A stretch of 64,000 bases of DNA, taken from Parasedimentitalea huanghaiensis. GTDB lineage: Bacteria; Pseudomonadota; Alphaproteobacteria; Rhodobacterales; Rhodobacteraceae. The stretch is from assembly GCF_009753675.1 (NCBI RefSeq), contig NZ_WQLV01000001.1, positions 558,001 to 622,000 on the forward strand, given 5' to 3'. Below, in pieces: positions 42,747 to 52,554 of this stretch (within the stretch, counting starts at the first letter, position 1; every line of letters starts with the position of its first letter). Position numbers and translations under genes: made by a program. Below the pieces are notes generated by a model, which was not told where the DNA came from, did not search any database, and saw only the letters and a list, made by a program, of their open reading frames with translations.

Positions 42747-44021
42747 TCATCCTAATTCACCAGCAGCTTCTTGCTCTTCCAGTTCCGTTTCAATGGCATA
42801 CTCCTGTGCAAACTCAACTGACACGGGCGATGCACTTGGTGTCATCGGAGCCATTATTCCAGTTTCTTCGACAGGAATCGCAGCCCGCTGAGTGATGCGA
42901 TAAGCCGCATAGCTGGCCAAAACAGCCAGCAACAGCGCCATAAACAAGAAGTACCCCGCAGGCCCAAAGATCGCGTCCCCCATCAGCCAACCGGTGATCA
43001 GCGGTCCCGCGATCGCCCCCAGCCCATTGATAAACACCAACCCGCCCGAGGCAGCCGCCATATCATCGTGGTCAAGATAGTCGTTGGTATGGGCGATCAG
43101 CAGCGAGTACAAAGGGCTGGTCATGCCGCCAACCAGAAACGCTGACAGCAGCAACATCTCAAACTGCATCCCAAATTTCATTCCCAGCACGCTGCCAACG
43201 GCTCCAACGCCCGCAATGACCAGCACCAGAACACGTCGGTCCATTCTGTCCGAAACCCACCCCAGCGGAAACTGCAGGAGCGTCGCGCCAACGTAGAACG
43301 TCGCCACAAAGATCGAAATTTCCAACAGGCTCAATCCTGCCTCAGCGCCATATACTGCGCTCATACCAAACTGTGCGGAAAACACGCCGCCCAGCAAAAA
43401 CATGCCTACACATCCCAGCGGCGACGTTTCCATCAGCTTACGCAATGTCATCGGTTTGGCAGTGTCAAACGCCGGTGTGGGGGAAATCGATAGCAAAATC
43501 GGAGCAAACGAAACGGATACAAGCACCGAAGCAATGACAAATGTCTCGTAACCGGCTGGATCACCAACCAGTAACAACCCCTGCGCAGACACGATCCCAG
43601 CCATCTGCACGATCATGTAAAGTGACAGTGCCTTACCTCGGTTTTGATTGTCTGCCGCATTGTTCAACCAGCTTTCTGCGGTCACATACACGCCAGAAAA
43701 GCAAAACCCGATAAGAACCCGTCCGAAGATCCACGCAACAGGATGGGCAAAGGCCGGATATAGGATCATCACAGCCGAGATAAATGAGGCCAAAGCCGCA
43801 AAGACCCGCACATGCCCCACCCGCCGGATCAGGTCTGGGGCCAATTTCGACCCACCTAGAAAGCCTACAAAATACGCCGACATCACAAAGGACATCTCAA
43901 ACGTAGAGAAGCCCTCAATCTCACCTCTGACCCCAAGCAAGGTCCCCTGCAGGCCGTTGCCGACCATCAGTAGACCCATCCCAAGTAACAGCGCCCACGC
44001 GCTCGACAGAACCTGAAACAT
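42747..44021 (-). CDS. MFS transporter, YcaD/CsbX-like
   Basis: 424 residues, twelve helices (AWALLLGMGLLMVGNGLQGTLLG, FVMSAYFVGFLGGS, ILISVS). The first loop carries RRVGHVRVFAALA, and the middle TAESWLNNAADNQNRGKALSLYMI is typical of the YcaD type. The long acidic C-terminal tail (after about 385: MAPMTPSASPVSVEFAQEY) is unusual. Substrate unknown. Nothing flanking suggests one. Confidence 0.85.
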   Translation of the reverse strand: MFQVLSSAWALLLGMGLLMVGNGLQGTLLGVRGEIEGFSTFEMSFVMSAYFVGFLGGSKLAPDLIRRVGHVRVFAALASFISAVMILYPAFAHPVAWIFGRVLIGFCFSGVYVTAESWLNNAADNQNRGKALSLYMIVQMAGIVSAQGLLLVGDPAGYETFVIASVLVSVSFAPILLSISPTPAFDTAKPMTLRKLMETSPLGCVGMFLLGGVFSAQFGMSAVYGAEAGLSLLEISIFVATFYVGATLLQFPLGWVSDRMDRRVLVLVIAGVGAVGSVLGMKFGMQFEMLLLSAFLVGGMTSPLYSLLIAHTNDYLDHDDMAAASGGLVFINGLGAIAGPLITGWLMGDAIFGPAGYFLFMALLLAVLASYAAYRITQRAAIPVEETGIMAPMTPSASPVSVEFAQEYAIETELEEQEAAGELG

Positions 44022-44210
44022 CCCTGCGTATCCTTCTCATTTAGGGACTGCACCATCTGGCCCGCCCCAAATAGGTTTCGGCCTCTCAGATGGCTGTTTC
44101 TCCCTGAGAACGAAGCTCAGTTCTGTCAGTTTTTCGTCACGCAGGTCCTAAAAGCGACGCTTGCATATATTCTCGGGCAAACAAAGACGGCCCTCCACAG
44201 CGCACCTGTG

Positions 44211-44900
44211 TCACTGATAATCGGCGATCGACCGCCCCGAGACCTGCGACCAAACCATGCCTTCACTCCGCAACATGGTGACAACCATCTCGGCGCCCTG
44301 CTCCGGGCTCATCGCAATGTTCAGATCGCGCCCAACCCCAGCCGTGTCATACATGCTGGTATCAATCTTACCCGGATAGAACCCCATCACGCGGACTCCC
44401 TTTGGCGCACATTCGACCTCCATACAGCCGGTAAACCCACGGATGGCCCATTTGCTGGCCGAATAAACACTGATCAACTTACGGCAATACAACGCCCCAG
44501 TCGAAACCGTGTTGATGATCGTGCCACGACGGCGGGCCAGCATATCGGGCAAAAAGGCATGTGTGGTCAGGATTGTGCCTGTGGTGTTTGTGTCCAAAAC
44601 CTGTTGGATTTGTTCGGCAGTATAGGTCTCAAAATCCCCTTCCAGCCAAATGCCTGCATTATTGATCAGACCGTCAACCGGTCCTAGTTCAGCAACAATC
44701 TGAGCACTCACCCGCGTGATTGACCCTGCATCGGCGACATCCAACTGATACCCTGGCACAGCCAGATCTGTCGCCAGACTGTCCACCTTATCTCGATTTC
44801 GCCCCGTCAGAACCGGCTGAAACCCAGCCATCTTTAACTGCTCCACTACGGCAAGACCCAACCCGCTGGTGGCCCCTGTTACAACAATAGTCCCGCCCAT
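44211..44900 (-). CDS. Short-chain dehydrogenase/reductase
   Basis: 229 residues from MGGTIVVTGATSGLGLAVVE, with GGGGAGA upstream; a longer in-frame start overlaps the queA stop region and is less likely. Rossmann Gly motif TGATSGLG, NNAG (about 86) and the catalytic Tyr/Lys in SVYSASKWA. Classical SDR, NAD(P) dependent, substrate unknown. It lies 66 bases downstream of queA on the same strand and may be co-transcribed. Confidence 0.88.
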   Translation of the reverse strand: MGGTIVVTGATSGLGLAVVEQLKMAGFQPVLTGRNRDKVDSLATDLAVPGYQLDVADAGSITRVSAQIVAELGPVDGLINNAGIWLEGDFETYTAEQIQQVLDTNTTGTILTTHAFLPDMLARRRGTIINTVSTGALYCRKLISVYSASKWAIRGFTGCMEVECAPKGVRVMGFYPGKIDTSMYDTAGVGRDLNIAMSPEQGAEMVVTMLRSEGMVWSQVSGRSIADYQ

Positions 44901-44966
44901 ACTGCAATCTCCCCTTTTACGGCGGAGCCTGCACAATTTCACCCTAGTCAGCAAGAACCGCCAAAC

Positions 44967-46013
44967 TTAGGGCAGCAACAATGAGGCGTCACCGTAGGAA
45001 AAAAACCTGTAACCGTCTTTGACCGCGTGATCGTAAATCGCTTTCACACGCTGTTGTCCAATCAAAGCAGACACCAGCATCAACAGGGTCGACTTTGGCA
45101 GGTGAAAGTTGGTCATCAGTGCATCGGTCACATGAAAGGCGAACCCCGGATAGATAAAGATATCCGTCTCCCCTTCCCAGGGCGCAATCTCACCGTTGCG
45201 TGCCGCACTCTCAATCAATCTGAGTGCCGTGGTCCCCACCGGGATCACACGGCCACCGGCCGCCTTAGTGGCGGTGATTTCATCGACGGCTTGCTGGCTG
45301 ACCCGCCCCCATTCTGCATGCATCTTATGGGTGGTCACGTCATCGACTTTGACCGGTAAGAATGTGCCTGCCCCGACATGCAGGGTGACATGCGTGAATT
45401 CCACCCCCTTGGCCGCCAAGGACGTCAGCAATGCGTCGTCAAAATGCAGACTGGCAGTTGGGGCAGCGACCGCCCCAGAATGTTGTGCCCAAACCGTTTG
45501 ATAGTCCTGCTTATCCTGCTCATCCGCAGCACGTTTTGCGGCAATATAGGGCGGTAAGGGCATCGCCCCCGCCTGCGCCAGTGCTGCGTCGAAATCATCC
45601 CCATCCAGATTAAACCGCAGCTGGCCCTGACCATCCTCGACAGCCTCTAGTGTGGCGCTAAACCCATCACGGAATACTACCTCTTCGCCGATCTTGATCT
45701 TTTTCAGTGGCTTCAGCAAAGCCCCCCAACGCCCATCTGCACGCGGCTCCAGCAGTGTCACTTCAATTTTAGCTGCAACCGGTCCCTGCGCACTGTCACG
45801 ATGCCGCCGCCCGCTTAATCGTGCCGGGATCACTTTAGTATCGTTCAACACCAAGCGATCGCCGGGGCGCAGCCAGTCCACCAGGTCCGTCACATGCCCA
45901 TCGCTAAGCACGTCGCCTTGGGCCACCAGTAAACGCGCCGAACTGCGCGGGTTTGCGGGGCGGGTCGCAATCAGGCTGTCAGGCAGCTCAAAGTCAAAAT
46001 CACTGAGTTTCAT
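44967..46013 (-). CDS. queA: tRNA preQ1(34) S-adenosylmethionine ribosyltransferase-isomerase
   Basis: 348 residues with [29 protein letters not shown] at the start, [15 protein letters not shown] and SLHFDDALL, then the [15 protein letters not shown] and THKMHAEW motifs. It transfers the ribosyl moiety of SAM to preQ1 in tRNA, the penultimate step of queuosine biosynthesis. The gene is intact and of normal length. Confidence 0.96.
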   Translation of the reverse strand: MKLSDFDFELPDSLIATRPANPRSSARLLVAQGDVLSDGHVTDLVDWLRPGDRLVLNDTKVIPARLSGRRHRDSAQGPVAAKIEVTLLEPRADGRWGALLKPLKKIKIGEEVVFRDGFSATLEAVEDGQGQLRFNLDGDDFDAALAQAGAMPLPPYIAAKRAADEQDKQDYQTVWAQHSGAVAAPTASLHFDDALLTSLAAKGVEFTHVTLHVGAGTFLPVKVDDVTTHKMHAEWGRVSQQAVDEITATKAAGGRVIPVGTTALRLIESAARNGEIAPWEGETDIFIYPGFAFHVTDALMTNFHLPKSTLLMLVSALIGQQRVKAIYDHAVKDGYRFFSYGDASLLLP

Positions 46014-46102
46014 GCCCGCGCTATAAGGGGTTCACCGCCGCTTGACCATGGCCCAATGTGAGAGACTGCTTAGGTCAGCAAGGATCGCTGAACACGGCAA
46101 AG

Positions 46103-49100
46103 CTATCGATCCTCTGCCGGGCTGGAATAGGGAGAGGGCGGCGTGCCGGGCGTCGGCGCAGCAGGTTCTGGCTGCCCGGGAATTCTGGGCGCGGGGCCAC
46201 GAAAGATTTCACGGAACATACCCGGCGCCAGCCCAGACAGCGGGTTGACCTGCACCTGCGGCTCATCCGCAGTACCGCGCAGGGTATAGGCAAATCCAAT
46301 CAAGCCCTCACCCTTGCGGGTCAGTACCGATCCAATGGCGTTCAGCATATAAATCGGTGACACCACGCCGCGCATGTTCAACACCCCACGCGCAAGATCA
46401 AAATTGCCGTCCATCGACAGCCCGATCGAGGGACCGACTGCGCTGCTTTTGTGCAGGATCAGATAAGACGGGCCCAGACGAAAACTGGCCTCAACTCCTG
46501 TAAACAAAATACCTTGCCCAGCCAGTTCATCCACCAGACCGATCAAGCTTAACGAGTTGATCAAAGCGGCCATTGCCGGTGCATCTTTGATCCGGGTATT
46601 TTTCACTTTGATGCGGCCATCATACTCCCCCGGTTTACTCGCTGGGGTCAGTGTCATATCAAAACTGCCTCCCCGTCCATGGCCCAGCATCCCAGCAGAC
46701 CGAAAGACGCCACCAGCATCATTTGACCGAATCCGCGTCGCAACACCCCCATTTTGCGGCACCACCTGACCGCTGATTGCTGTCTGCCCATTCAAGGCAC
46801 CGCTGAATTGACCACTAAACCCGCCCAAAGTTGAGAACTTCCCCCGAAACCCATGTAACGCGATGCTGTCTGTCACCTGCAACCGGCCCAGTGTCAGGGT
46901 AATCGGAGTATTGCCTCCGCTGGTACCCGCAGCACCGCTGGCACCACTGAACGGAGTTTTACGCATGTCCAGCGCCCCACCGGTGACGTTGACCGATGGC
47001 GCGGCATTGCCCCGGCCCACCAATTCAGCTGAGCCTGTCAACCAATTGCCAACCTTCACTTGACCAAACTGGGCCCGGTCCAATCCTCCACCCTCACGGG
47101 TACTCAGGGTGCCTGACACCGACAACCCAGGGGCCTGAAGTTCCAAAAGGTCAACCTGCGCCAGTTCTCCCAACCGGGCTGAGATATTCAGGGTTCCGGT
47201 GGCCTCAGGCGACATTGCCCAACTCAAAGATGGGATTCTTAACCCTGCCCCGCTCAAATCTGATTGTAACGAGAGCAGAGGAGCCTGTTCTGGTTTCAAA
47301 TCAACCGCAAATTCACCAGTAGCCTGTCCGCTAATTGATCCTTTGGGCAATCCCAGGCCAAAGGCATCTACTGCCATTTGCGATAGCTCAACCCGGCCTT
47401 CAACGCGGCTCGCTTTTGGCACGTCCTTACCAAGAGCCATTCGCCACTTGGCGCTTATGGGGACACCAGACAGTTGCCCTTTGCCACCAATATCCACGCC
47501 GTTCTGATCTCCACTCAGACTTAGAGAGGTTGCCTGCAACGCATGGCCAGGCACCAACACGTTGCTCTCGACATCAGAAATCCGTCCCTGGTAGTGATAG
47601 AAAATTTCCTCAACTGGCACCTTTTCGCGCAGTGGCAGCGATAGGGTGCCTGCAACGCTGACCAACCCCTTTGCCAGATCTACCGGCAGATTACTGTCTT
47701 TCAATACCGATAAGGGGGGGCGGTTCAACAAGGATAGAACAGACGTCACCGATCCTGTTCCCACCACCCGGGCAACTCCCGGAGCCCCCCGCTTGACGGA
47801 CATATCGGGAATAATAAATGAGGTCCCCGCAACATCGATGTCCCCACCTTGATCAGCGGTAACCGTACCGCCGGTGGCCATCAGAACCAGGCGCTTGCCA
47901 AAAATGCTCATTTGACCTTGAGCATTGCGCAGCGGCGGCAGGTTTTTCTGGAACCGCACAACTGCATCTTCGAACCCAAGGTCCAAATACAAGAACGGCT
48001 TTTTGCCGTCTCTGCCGCGCAGTGCCAAATTGATGTCACGCGCAGTGCCTTGCCACAAATTCTCGCGCACCCACTTACGTGGTTTTGGCGGCGCCGCTTC
48101 GGGCCAGAGTTGCTTGACGCGGTCTGCCTCAACTTGATCCACCTGGGCGATGACATCGTAATCCCAGCCCAGATCTCCGGCCCTCAGCGCACCACTGACA
48201 AGAATATTGCTATCACCATCCCGGACCAGCATCTCGCCGATCCGAAGACGAAATGGATTGAGTTCAAGTTTGAAATCCGCACTTATCCCGGCCAGTTCCA
48301 GTGGAGTTTCGTACAACCCGCGTGGATTCAAACTCAGATCCGAAAACCGCACCTGCCCGACGAGTTCGGTCAACTGCCCATTCTCCACCCCACTTAGCAG
48401 CGCCTGACCTTCCATTGCGCCGGCGCCCCATCCGCTGTTCACACGCAGTTCATCAAACTGCAGGATTTGCGTTTCAGGCGTGAAGGAAATGTAACTACTG
48501 GCGCCATGGAATGGGATCGGTAGCGTTTGGTCTGCAGGCTGCAATACGCCGCTGCCTATCTGCAGACTGGCAGAAAACGGTAGCAGCGCACTATTGCTGT
48601 CGATGCCGCCTCTCAGAGACCCTGAAATTGGGGCCCGCAAAACCTGCAACCAACCAAGCGCAGCACTCTGACTGGCGATATCCTCGCTGGCGATTTCACG
48701 CACCAACACACCAAACTCAGCAGCGGCATCACCAATTTTTGAGCTATAATTGGCCTCAACCGTACCGACATAGTCGCGCCCGCTCAGCAACGAGAAACCA
48801 CCGGTGATGGCAACATTCTCACCGGTGCGGTCTAACTCAATGTGCCCGCCATCCAAGGTCCAACCCCGGCCTTGCCGGTCGTCTTCATAGCGCAGCGTCA
48901 GGGCCTCAGTCTCGATAACATCCAGCGCCGACAAAGCCGGAGCCATCAGCAGCTGGTCAAACTGTTCAATCAATTGTGGCAAGCCCGCCGCCTGACGCAC
49001 CGGTGCTGCACCACCTTCAAGGCTCAGTGCCATTGCACCACTCGCCTCGCGACGCAAAGTCGCGAACAAACCGCTGATACTGATCCGTTTGGGTTGTACC

Positions 49101-49558
49101 TGCCCCGACAACAGCGGTCGCATCGCCAGTGATGCCTGCGCATCCGCCAGCTGCGCCATAACAGTTCCGTCTGCCGCGCTTAGCCGGACGTCCCGCAAGC
49201 CAACGCGGGGTCGCCACCCGTGATTGACCACCATATAGATCTGGCCAAATTCGATTTGCATGCCAGCCAAGTTGCGCTCGATCCGCGTTTCAACCCGCTG
49301 GCGCAGCCAGTCTGGTGCATCAAACCGGGCCCCCATGGCAAAATACACAAATCCAGCCAATAACAACGTCACCCCAGACAATAGCCAAACGCCAACACGC
49401 AGCATCCGCCAGCGGGTCCGTTTGACGCCCGGCAGAGACGGCTCTTGGTGCTCTGGGCCAGGGCCTGGTATTTTTTGGGCACGGGTGATCTTTGCTTTTC
49501 CTTTGCCTGTTGTCGCCAGAATGTGGCAGTCAGTCCCCACAGTTTTCCATGGAGACAT
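46103..49558 (-). CDS. AsmA/YhdP-like large periplasmic-facing protein
   Basis: About 1151 residues. One membrane anchor at about 52-75 (MLRVGVWLLSGVTLLLAGFVYFAMG) after a basic cytosolic tail, then a very long beta-rich periplasmic chain ending with an AsmA-type domain (GGSFDMTLTPASKPGEYDG, KDAPAMAALINSLSLIGLV, LAGQGILFTGVEASFRLGPSYLILH). Pro-rich C-terminus. Such proteins are bridge-like lipid carriers or outer-membrane homeostasis factors. The first ATG lies 5 bases from the divergent bcp start; MLRVGVW (49405) is another possible start. Confidence 0.85.
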   Translation of the reverse strand: MSPWKTVGTDCHILATTGKGKAKITRAQKIPGPGPEHQEPSLPGVKRTRWRMLRVGVWLLSGVTLLLAGFVYFAMGARFDAPDWLRQRVETRIERNLAGMQIEFGQIYMVVNHGWRPRVGLRDVRLSAADGTVMAQLADAQASLAMRPLLSGQVQPKRISISGLFATLRREASGAMALSLEGGAAPVRQAAGLPQLIEQFDQLLMAPALSALDVIETEALTLRYEDDRQGRGWTLDGGHIELDRTGENVAITGGFSLLSGRDYVGTVEANYSSKIGDAAAEFGVLVREIASEDIASQSAALGWLQVLRAPISGSLRGGIDSNSALLPFSASLQIGSGVLQPADQTLPIPFHGASSYISFTPETQILQFDELRVNSGWGAGAMEGQALLSGVENGQLTELVGQVRFSDLSLNPRGLYETPLELAGISADFKLELNPFRLRIGEMLVRDGDSNILVSGALRAGDLGWDYDVIAQVDQVEADRVKQLWPEAAPPKPRKWVRENLWQGTARDINLALRGRDGKKPFLYLDLGFEDAVVRFQKNLPPLRNAQGQMSIFGKRLVLMATGGTVTADQGGDIDVAGTSFIIPDMSVKRGAPGVARVVGTGSVTSVLSLLNRPPLSVLKDSNLPVDLAKGLVSVAGTLSLPLREKVPVEEIFYHYQGRISDVESNVLVPGHALQATSLSLSGDQNGVDIGGKGQLSGVPISAKWRMALGKDVPKASRVEGRVELSQMAVDAFGLGLPKGSISGQATGEFAVDLKPEQAPLLSLQSDLSGAGLRIPSLSWAMSPEATGTLNISARLGELAQVDLLELQAPGLSVSGTLSTREGGGLDRAQFGQVKVGNWLTGSAELVGRGNAAPSVNVTGGALDMRKTPFSGASGAAGTSGGNTPITLTLGRLQVTDSIALHGFRGKFSTLGGFSGQFSGALNGQTAISGQVVPQNGGVATRIRSNDAGGVFRSAGMLGHGRGGSFDMTLTPASKPGEYDGRIKVKNTRIKDAPAMAALINSLSLIGLVDELAGQGILFTGVEASFRLGPSYLILHKSSAVGPSIGLSMDGNFDLARGVLNMRGVVSPIYMLNAIGSVLTRKGEGLIGFAYTLRGTADEPQVQVNPLSGLAPGMFREIFRGPAPRIPGQPEPAAPTPGTPPSPYSSPAEDR

Positions 49559-49563
49559 ACGAT

Positions 49564-50028
49564 ATGCTCGAAACCTCAGACCTGGCCCCTGATTTCACAC
49601 TTCCTTGCGGAGGCAAAAGCAGCGATGTGACGCTGTCAGTTCTTCGGGGCCAAGCCGTAGTCTTATTTTTCTATCCTCGTGATGATACGCCGGGCTGCAC
49701 CAAGGAATCCATCGGATTTTCCAGTCAGTTGCAGGCTTTTTCTGATGCAGGTGCTCTGGTGTTTGGCATCTCCAAGGACAGTATTACCAAGCACGATAAG
49801 TTTACCGCAAAACACGAACTGACAACACCGCTGCTTTCTGACGAAAATGGCACCACCAGCGAAGACTACGGGGTCTGGAAAGAGAAAAACCTCTATGGCA
49901 AAAAACACTGGGGGATTGAGCGCTCAACCTTTCTCATTGACGCAGAGGGACGCATTGCCCGCGTTTGGCGCAAGGTAAAAGTGGACGGCCATGTCGAAGA
50001 TGTTCTGGCAGCGGTCCAGGCGCTCTAA
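49564..50028 (+). CDS. bcp: Peroxiredoxin, Bcp/PrxQ type
   Basis: 154 residues from ATG 49564, with GGAG nine bases upstream; earlier in-frame starts lie inside the divergent gene. Thioredoxin-like peroxidase. The peroxidatic Cys45 is in PRDDTPGCTKESIGF. The usual resolving Cys five residues on (TPGCTxxxC) is Ile here, and the only other cysteine is Cys15, so it may act as a 1-Cys enzyme. FYPRDDTPGCT, then WRKVKVDGHVEDVL are typical. Cytosolic. Confidence 0.93.
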   Translation: MLETSDLAPDFTLPCGGKSSDVTLSVLRGQAVVLFFYPRDDTPGCTKESIGFSSQLQAFSDAGALVFGISKDSITKHDKFTAKHELTTPLLSDENGTTSEDYGVWKEKNLYGKKHWGIERSTFLIDAEGRIARVWRKVKVDGHVEDVLAAVQAL

Positions 50029-50090
50029 GCAGCCTTTGTACAGCGCAGCACTGAAAATCTGATCGCAAGCAATGCTGCATAATCAGTCGA

Positions 50091-50130
50091 TTGGGGTGAG
50101 CGCGCAGAAAGCAAGCCGCGCTCACCCCAA
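50091..50130. terminator. Strong hairpin between bcp and DUF455
   Basis: A 14-bp perfect stem (TTGGGGTGAGCGCG with CGCGCTCACCCCAA) around a 12-base loop, starting 62 bases after bcp. It lacks a T-run, so it is a strong RNA structure or protein site but not a classical terminator. Confidence 0.55.
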
Positions 50131-50180
50131 GATCTGGACAATCTCCCCCAAATCAAGGAGATCCAGGTCACAACAACCGG

Positions 50181-51020
50181 ATGGCTCCTATGATCAACCA
50201 AAACCTTTCACTCGCGGAGCGCGCGGCGCAGGTCCTCAACACCGCTGATGGGCACGAAAAAACTGCTCTGTCTCGTCATCACGCAAAAGAATGGTTTGAA
50301 TCCCGTACAGGAAAACGTGAGGTGATCGAAATTGGTACGGCCTCCCCGCCTCTTCACCCCGCGCGGCCTGAACATCCCGAATTGCTCAACCCGCGCGATG
50401 TTCCAAAGCGGAAACCAGGAACGCCCGCTGGTAGAATTGCGCTGTTGCACGCGGTTGCGCATATCGAATTAAACGCTGTGGACCTGCATTGGGATATCAT
50501 TGCGCGCTTCTCTGATGTGCCGATGCCGATGGGGTTCTATGACGACTGGGTAAAATCCGCGGATGAAGAATCCAAACACTTCAACCTTATATGTGATTGC
50601 CTGGACACCCTTGGCAGCCACTACGGTGCTTTGCCCGCCCACACTGGCATGTGGCGCGCCGCCGAAGACACCGCCGAAGATCTGATGGGCCGTTTGGCTG
50701 TGGTTCCCATGGTGCTCGAGGCCCGCGGGCTTGATGTCACCCCTGGCATGATCGAGCTGTTCCGCAAGGCCAAGATGCCGCAGGTGATCGAAACACTAGA
50801 AGTGATCTACGCCGAAGAAGTCAGCCATGTGGCCTATGGCAGCAAGTGGTTCCATTTTCTGTGTGGACGAGAAGACTCCGACCCCAAGGAAGTCTTTCAC
50901 AGCTTGGTAAGGCGCTATTTTCACAGTACTTTAAAGCCTCCGTTTAATGAGGAAAAACGAGCCGAAGCTGGGATTCCGCCGGATTTCTACTGGCCCTTGA
51001 CCGAAGCTGATCCTCAATAA
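50181..51020 (+). CDS. DUF455 family ferritin-like protein
   Basis: 279 residues; ATG 50181 or 50190. Four-helix-bundle character with carboxylate/His metal ligands: HAVAHIELNAVDLHWDIIARF (about 90-110), DEESKHFNLICDCL and EVIYAEEVSHVAYG (about 210-222). C-terminal FNEEKRAEAGIPPDFYWPL is typical of the family. Known in several bacteria as a diiron-type protein of unknown role. The bcp neighbour suggests oxidative context only weakly. Confidence 0.85.
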   Translation: MAPMINQNLSLAERAAQVLNTADGHEKTALSRHHAKEWFESRTGKREVIEIGTASPPLHPARPEHPELLNPRDVPKRKPGTPAGRIALLHAVAHIELNAVDLHWDIIARFSDVPMPMGFYDDWVKSADEESKHFNLICDCLDTLGSHYGALPAHTGMWRAAEDTAEDLMGRLAVVPMVLEARGLDVTPGMIELFRKAKMPQVIETLEVIYAEEVSHVAYGSKWFHFLCGREDSDPKEVFHSLVRRYFHSTLKPPFNEEKRAEAGIPPDFYWPLTEADPQ

Positions 51021-51198
51021 GGCTTCGGCTAAATCCACATGGCTGCTGCCTCACTTCTGTTCGGCAAAATCTCGCCCATAGCGACCAATTGTTCGCTGGG
51101 TGAACGCTGAATTGGTCAACAGGCTTGCCCAATCCTGCCTGTCTGGCTATTCCTTACCCCCTAAGGGCTGGCGCGCTCTCTGCGGCGGGCCTTTTGTA

Positions 51199-52554
51199 AT
51201 GAGATGGCACAAGGATCAGCGCGTGCGAACACGTCTGGCTATTAAAATTCACGGCTTTCTGGAACGGAGATTTCCCGAGCGGCGCGTTTTTCTGAAATCC
51301 GATACCGACACTCGTTTTATCCGGCTCCGCCCGGAAACTCAGCTGATCGCAGTTGCAGGCACCTGCGTCATCGTCGCCTGGGGTATTGTCGCAACCGCCA
51401 TTGTCCTGATGGACAGCATTGGCTCAGGCAATTTTCGCGAACAAGCCAAACGTGATCAGGAAACCTACCGCGAGCGGCTGAATATTCTTTCGCAAGAACG
51501 CGACGCCCGCGCCCAAGAGGCACTGGCCGCGCAGAACCGATTTAACGCAGCACTGGCACAGATCTCGGTAATGCAATCGGAAATTCTGGCTTCGGAAACG
51601 CACCGCCATGAGTTGGAAACCGGCATCGAAGTCATCCAGACCACGTTGCGCCAAACCATGCAGGACCGCGAGTCGGCCCGAAGTCAGCTGACCCAGCTCC
51701 AGCAACAAGAAGCCACTGGTGACAGCCCGCAGGCACTGGCCTCATCTGCCCCGGCGCAGATGGACTTTGTCGCCGCTGCTCTGGCCGATACTGCGCTCGA
51801 GCGCGACCAGATCCTGGCAGATTCGCAAGCCGCACTTGAGGCCCGCGATGAGCTGGAAAAAGAAATCCGATTGATGGACGATCGTAACGATCAGATTTTC
51901 CGCCAACTCGAAGAAGCCATGGCAATCTCCGTCGAACCACTCGACAAAATGTTCCGCTCTGCCGGAATGCCCACGGACCGCATCCTTGAACAGGTGCGGC
52001 GCGGATATAGCGGTCAGGGCGGTCCGCTTGACCCTTTTTCCCTGTCAACCCGCGGTGAAGAACCCACTGCGGATGAACTGCGCGCCAATCTGTTGCTGAA
52101 TCAGATGGACCAGTTGAATCTCTATCGTATTGCTGCCCAGCAAGCGCCATTTGCCACCCCGGTCAACCTTGGCACAGTCCGCCAAACCTCGGGTTACGGC
52201 TATCGTCGCGACCCCAAAACAGGGGGGCGCCGCCTGCACAAAGGCTCTGACTTTGCAGGCCGCACCGGCACTGACATCTTTTCCACTGCCGACGGTGTTG
52301 TCACCCAAGCAGGTTGGCAATCCGGCTATGGCAAGCTGGTCACCATCCAGCACGCCTTCGGCATTGAAACTCGATACGCCCATAATTCTAACATCCGCGT
52401 AAAGGTCGGCCAAAGGGTCTCGCGCGGGGATCACATCAGTGATATGGGTAACACCGGACGGTCCACCGGGACCCACCTCCACTACGAGGTTAGGGTCAAT
52501 GGAAAACCAGTTAACCCGATGATCTATATCAAGGCTGCACGCAATGTTTTCTAA
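51199..52554 (+). CDS. M23-family metallopeptidase with coiled coil
   Basis: About 451 residues from the ATG at 51199; an in-frame GTG at 51100 would add 33 residues with no apparent domain. Order: cytosolic tail, membrane span (LIAVAGTCVIVAWGIVATAIVLM, about 57-80), a long coiled coil with several KRDQETYRERLNILSQER-like repeats (90-250), then the LytM domain (residues about 320-445). Zinc-ligand motifs HKGSDFA and HLHYEV are intact, so it should cut peptidoglycan cross-links. It overlaps the bactofilin gene by 11 bases, a common pair for placing cell-wall hydrolysis. Confidence 0.9.
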   Translation: MRWHKDQRVRTRLAIKIHGFLERRFPERRVFLKSDTDTRFIRLRPETQLIAVAGTCVIVAWGIVATAIVLMDSIGSGNFREQAKRDQETYRERLNILSQERDARAQEALAAQNRFNAALAQISVMQSEILASETHRHELETGIEVIQTTLRQTMQDRESARSQLTQLQQQEATGDSPQALASSAPAQMDFVAAALADTALERDQILADSQAALEARDELEKEIRLMDDRNDQIFRQLEEAMAISVEPLDKMFRSAGMPTDRILEQVRRGYSGQGGPLDPFSLSTRGEEPTADELRANLLLNQMDQLNLYRIAAQQAPFATPVNLGTVRQTSGYGYRRDPKTGGRRLHKGSDFAGRTGTDIFSTADGVVTQAGWQSGYGKLVTIQHAFGIETRYAHNSNIRVKVGQRVSRGDHISDMGNTGRSTGTHLHYEVRVNGKPVNPMIYIKAARNVF

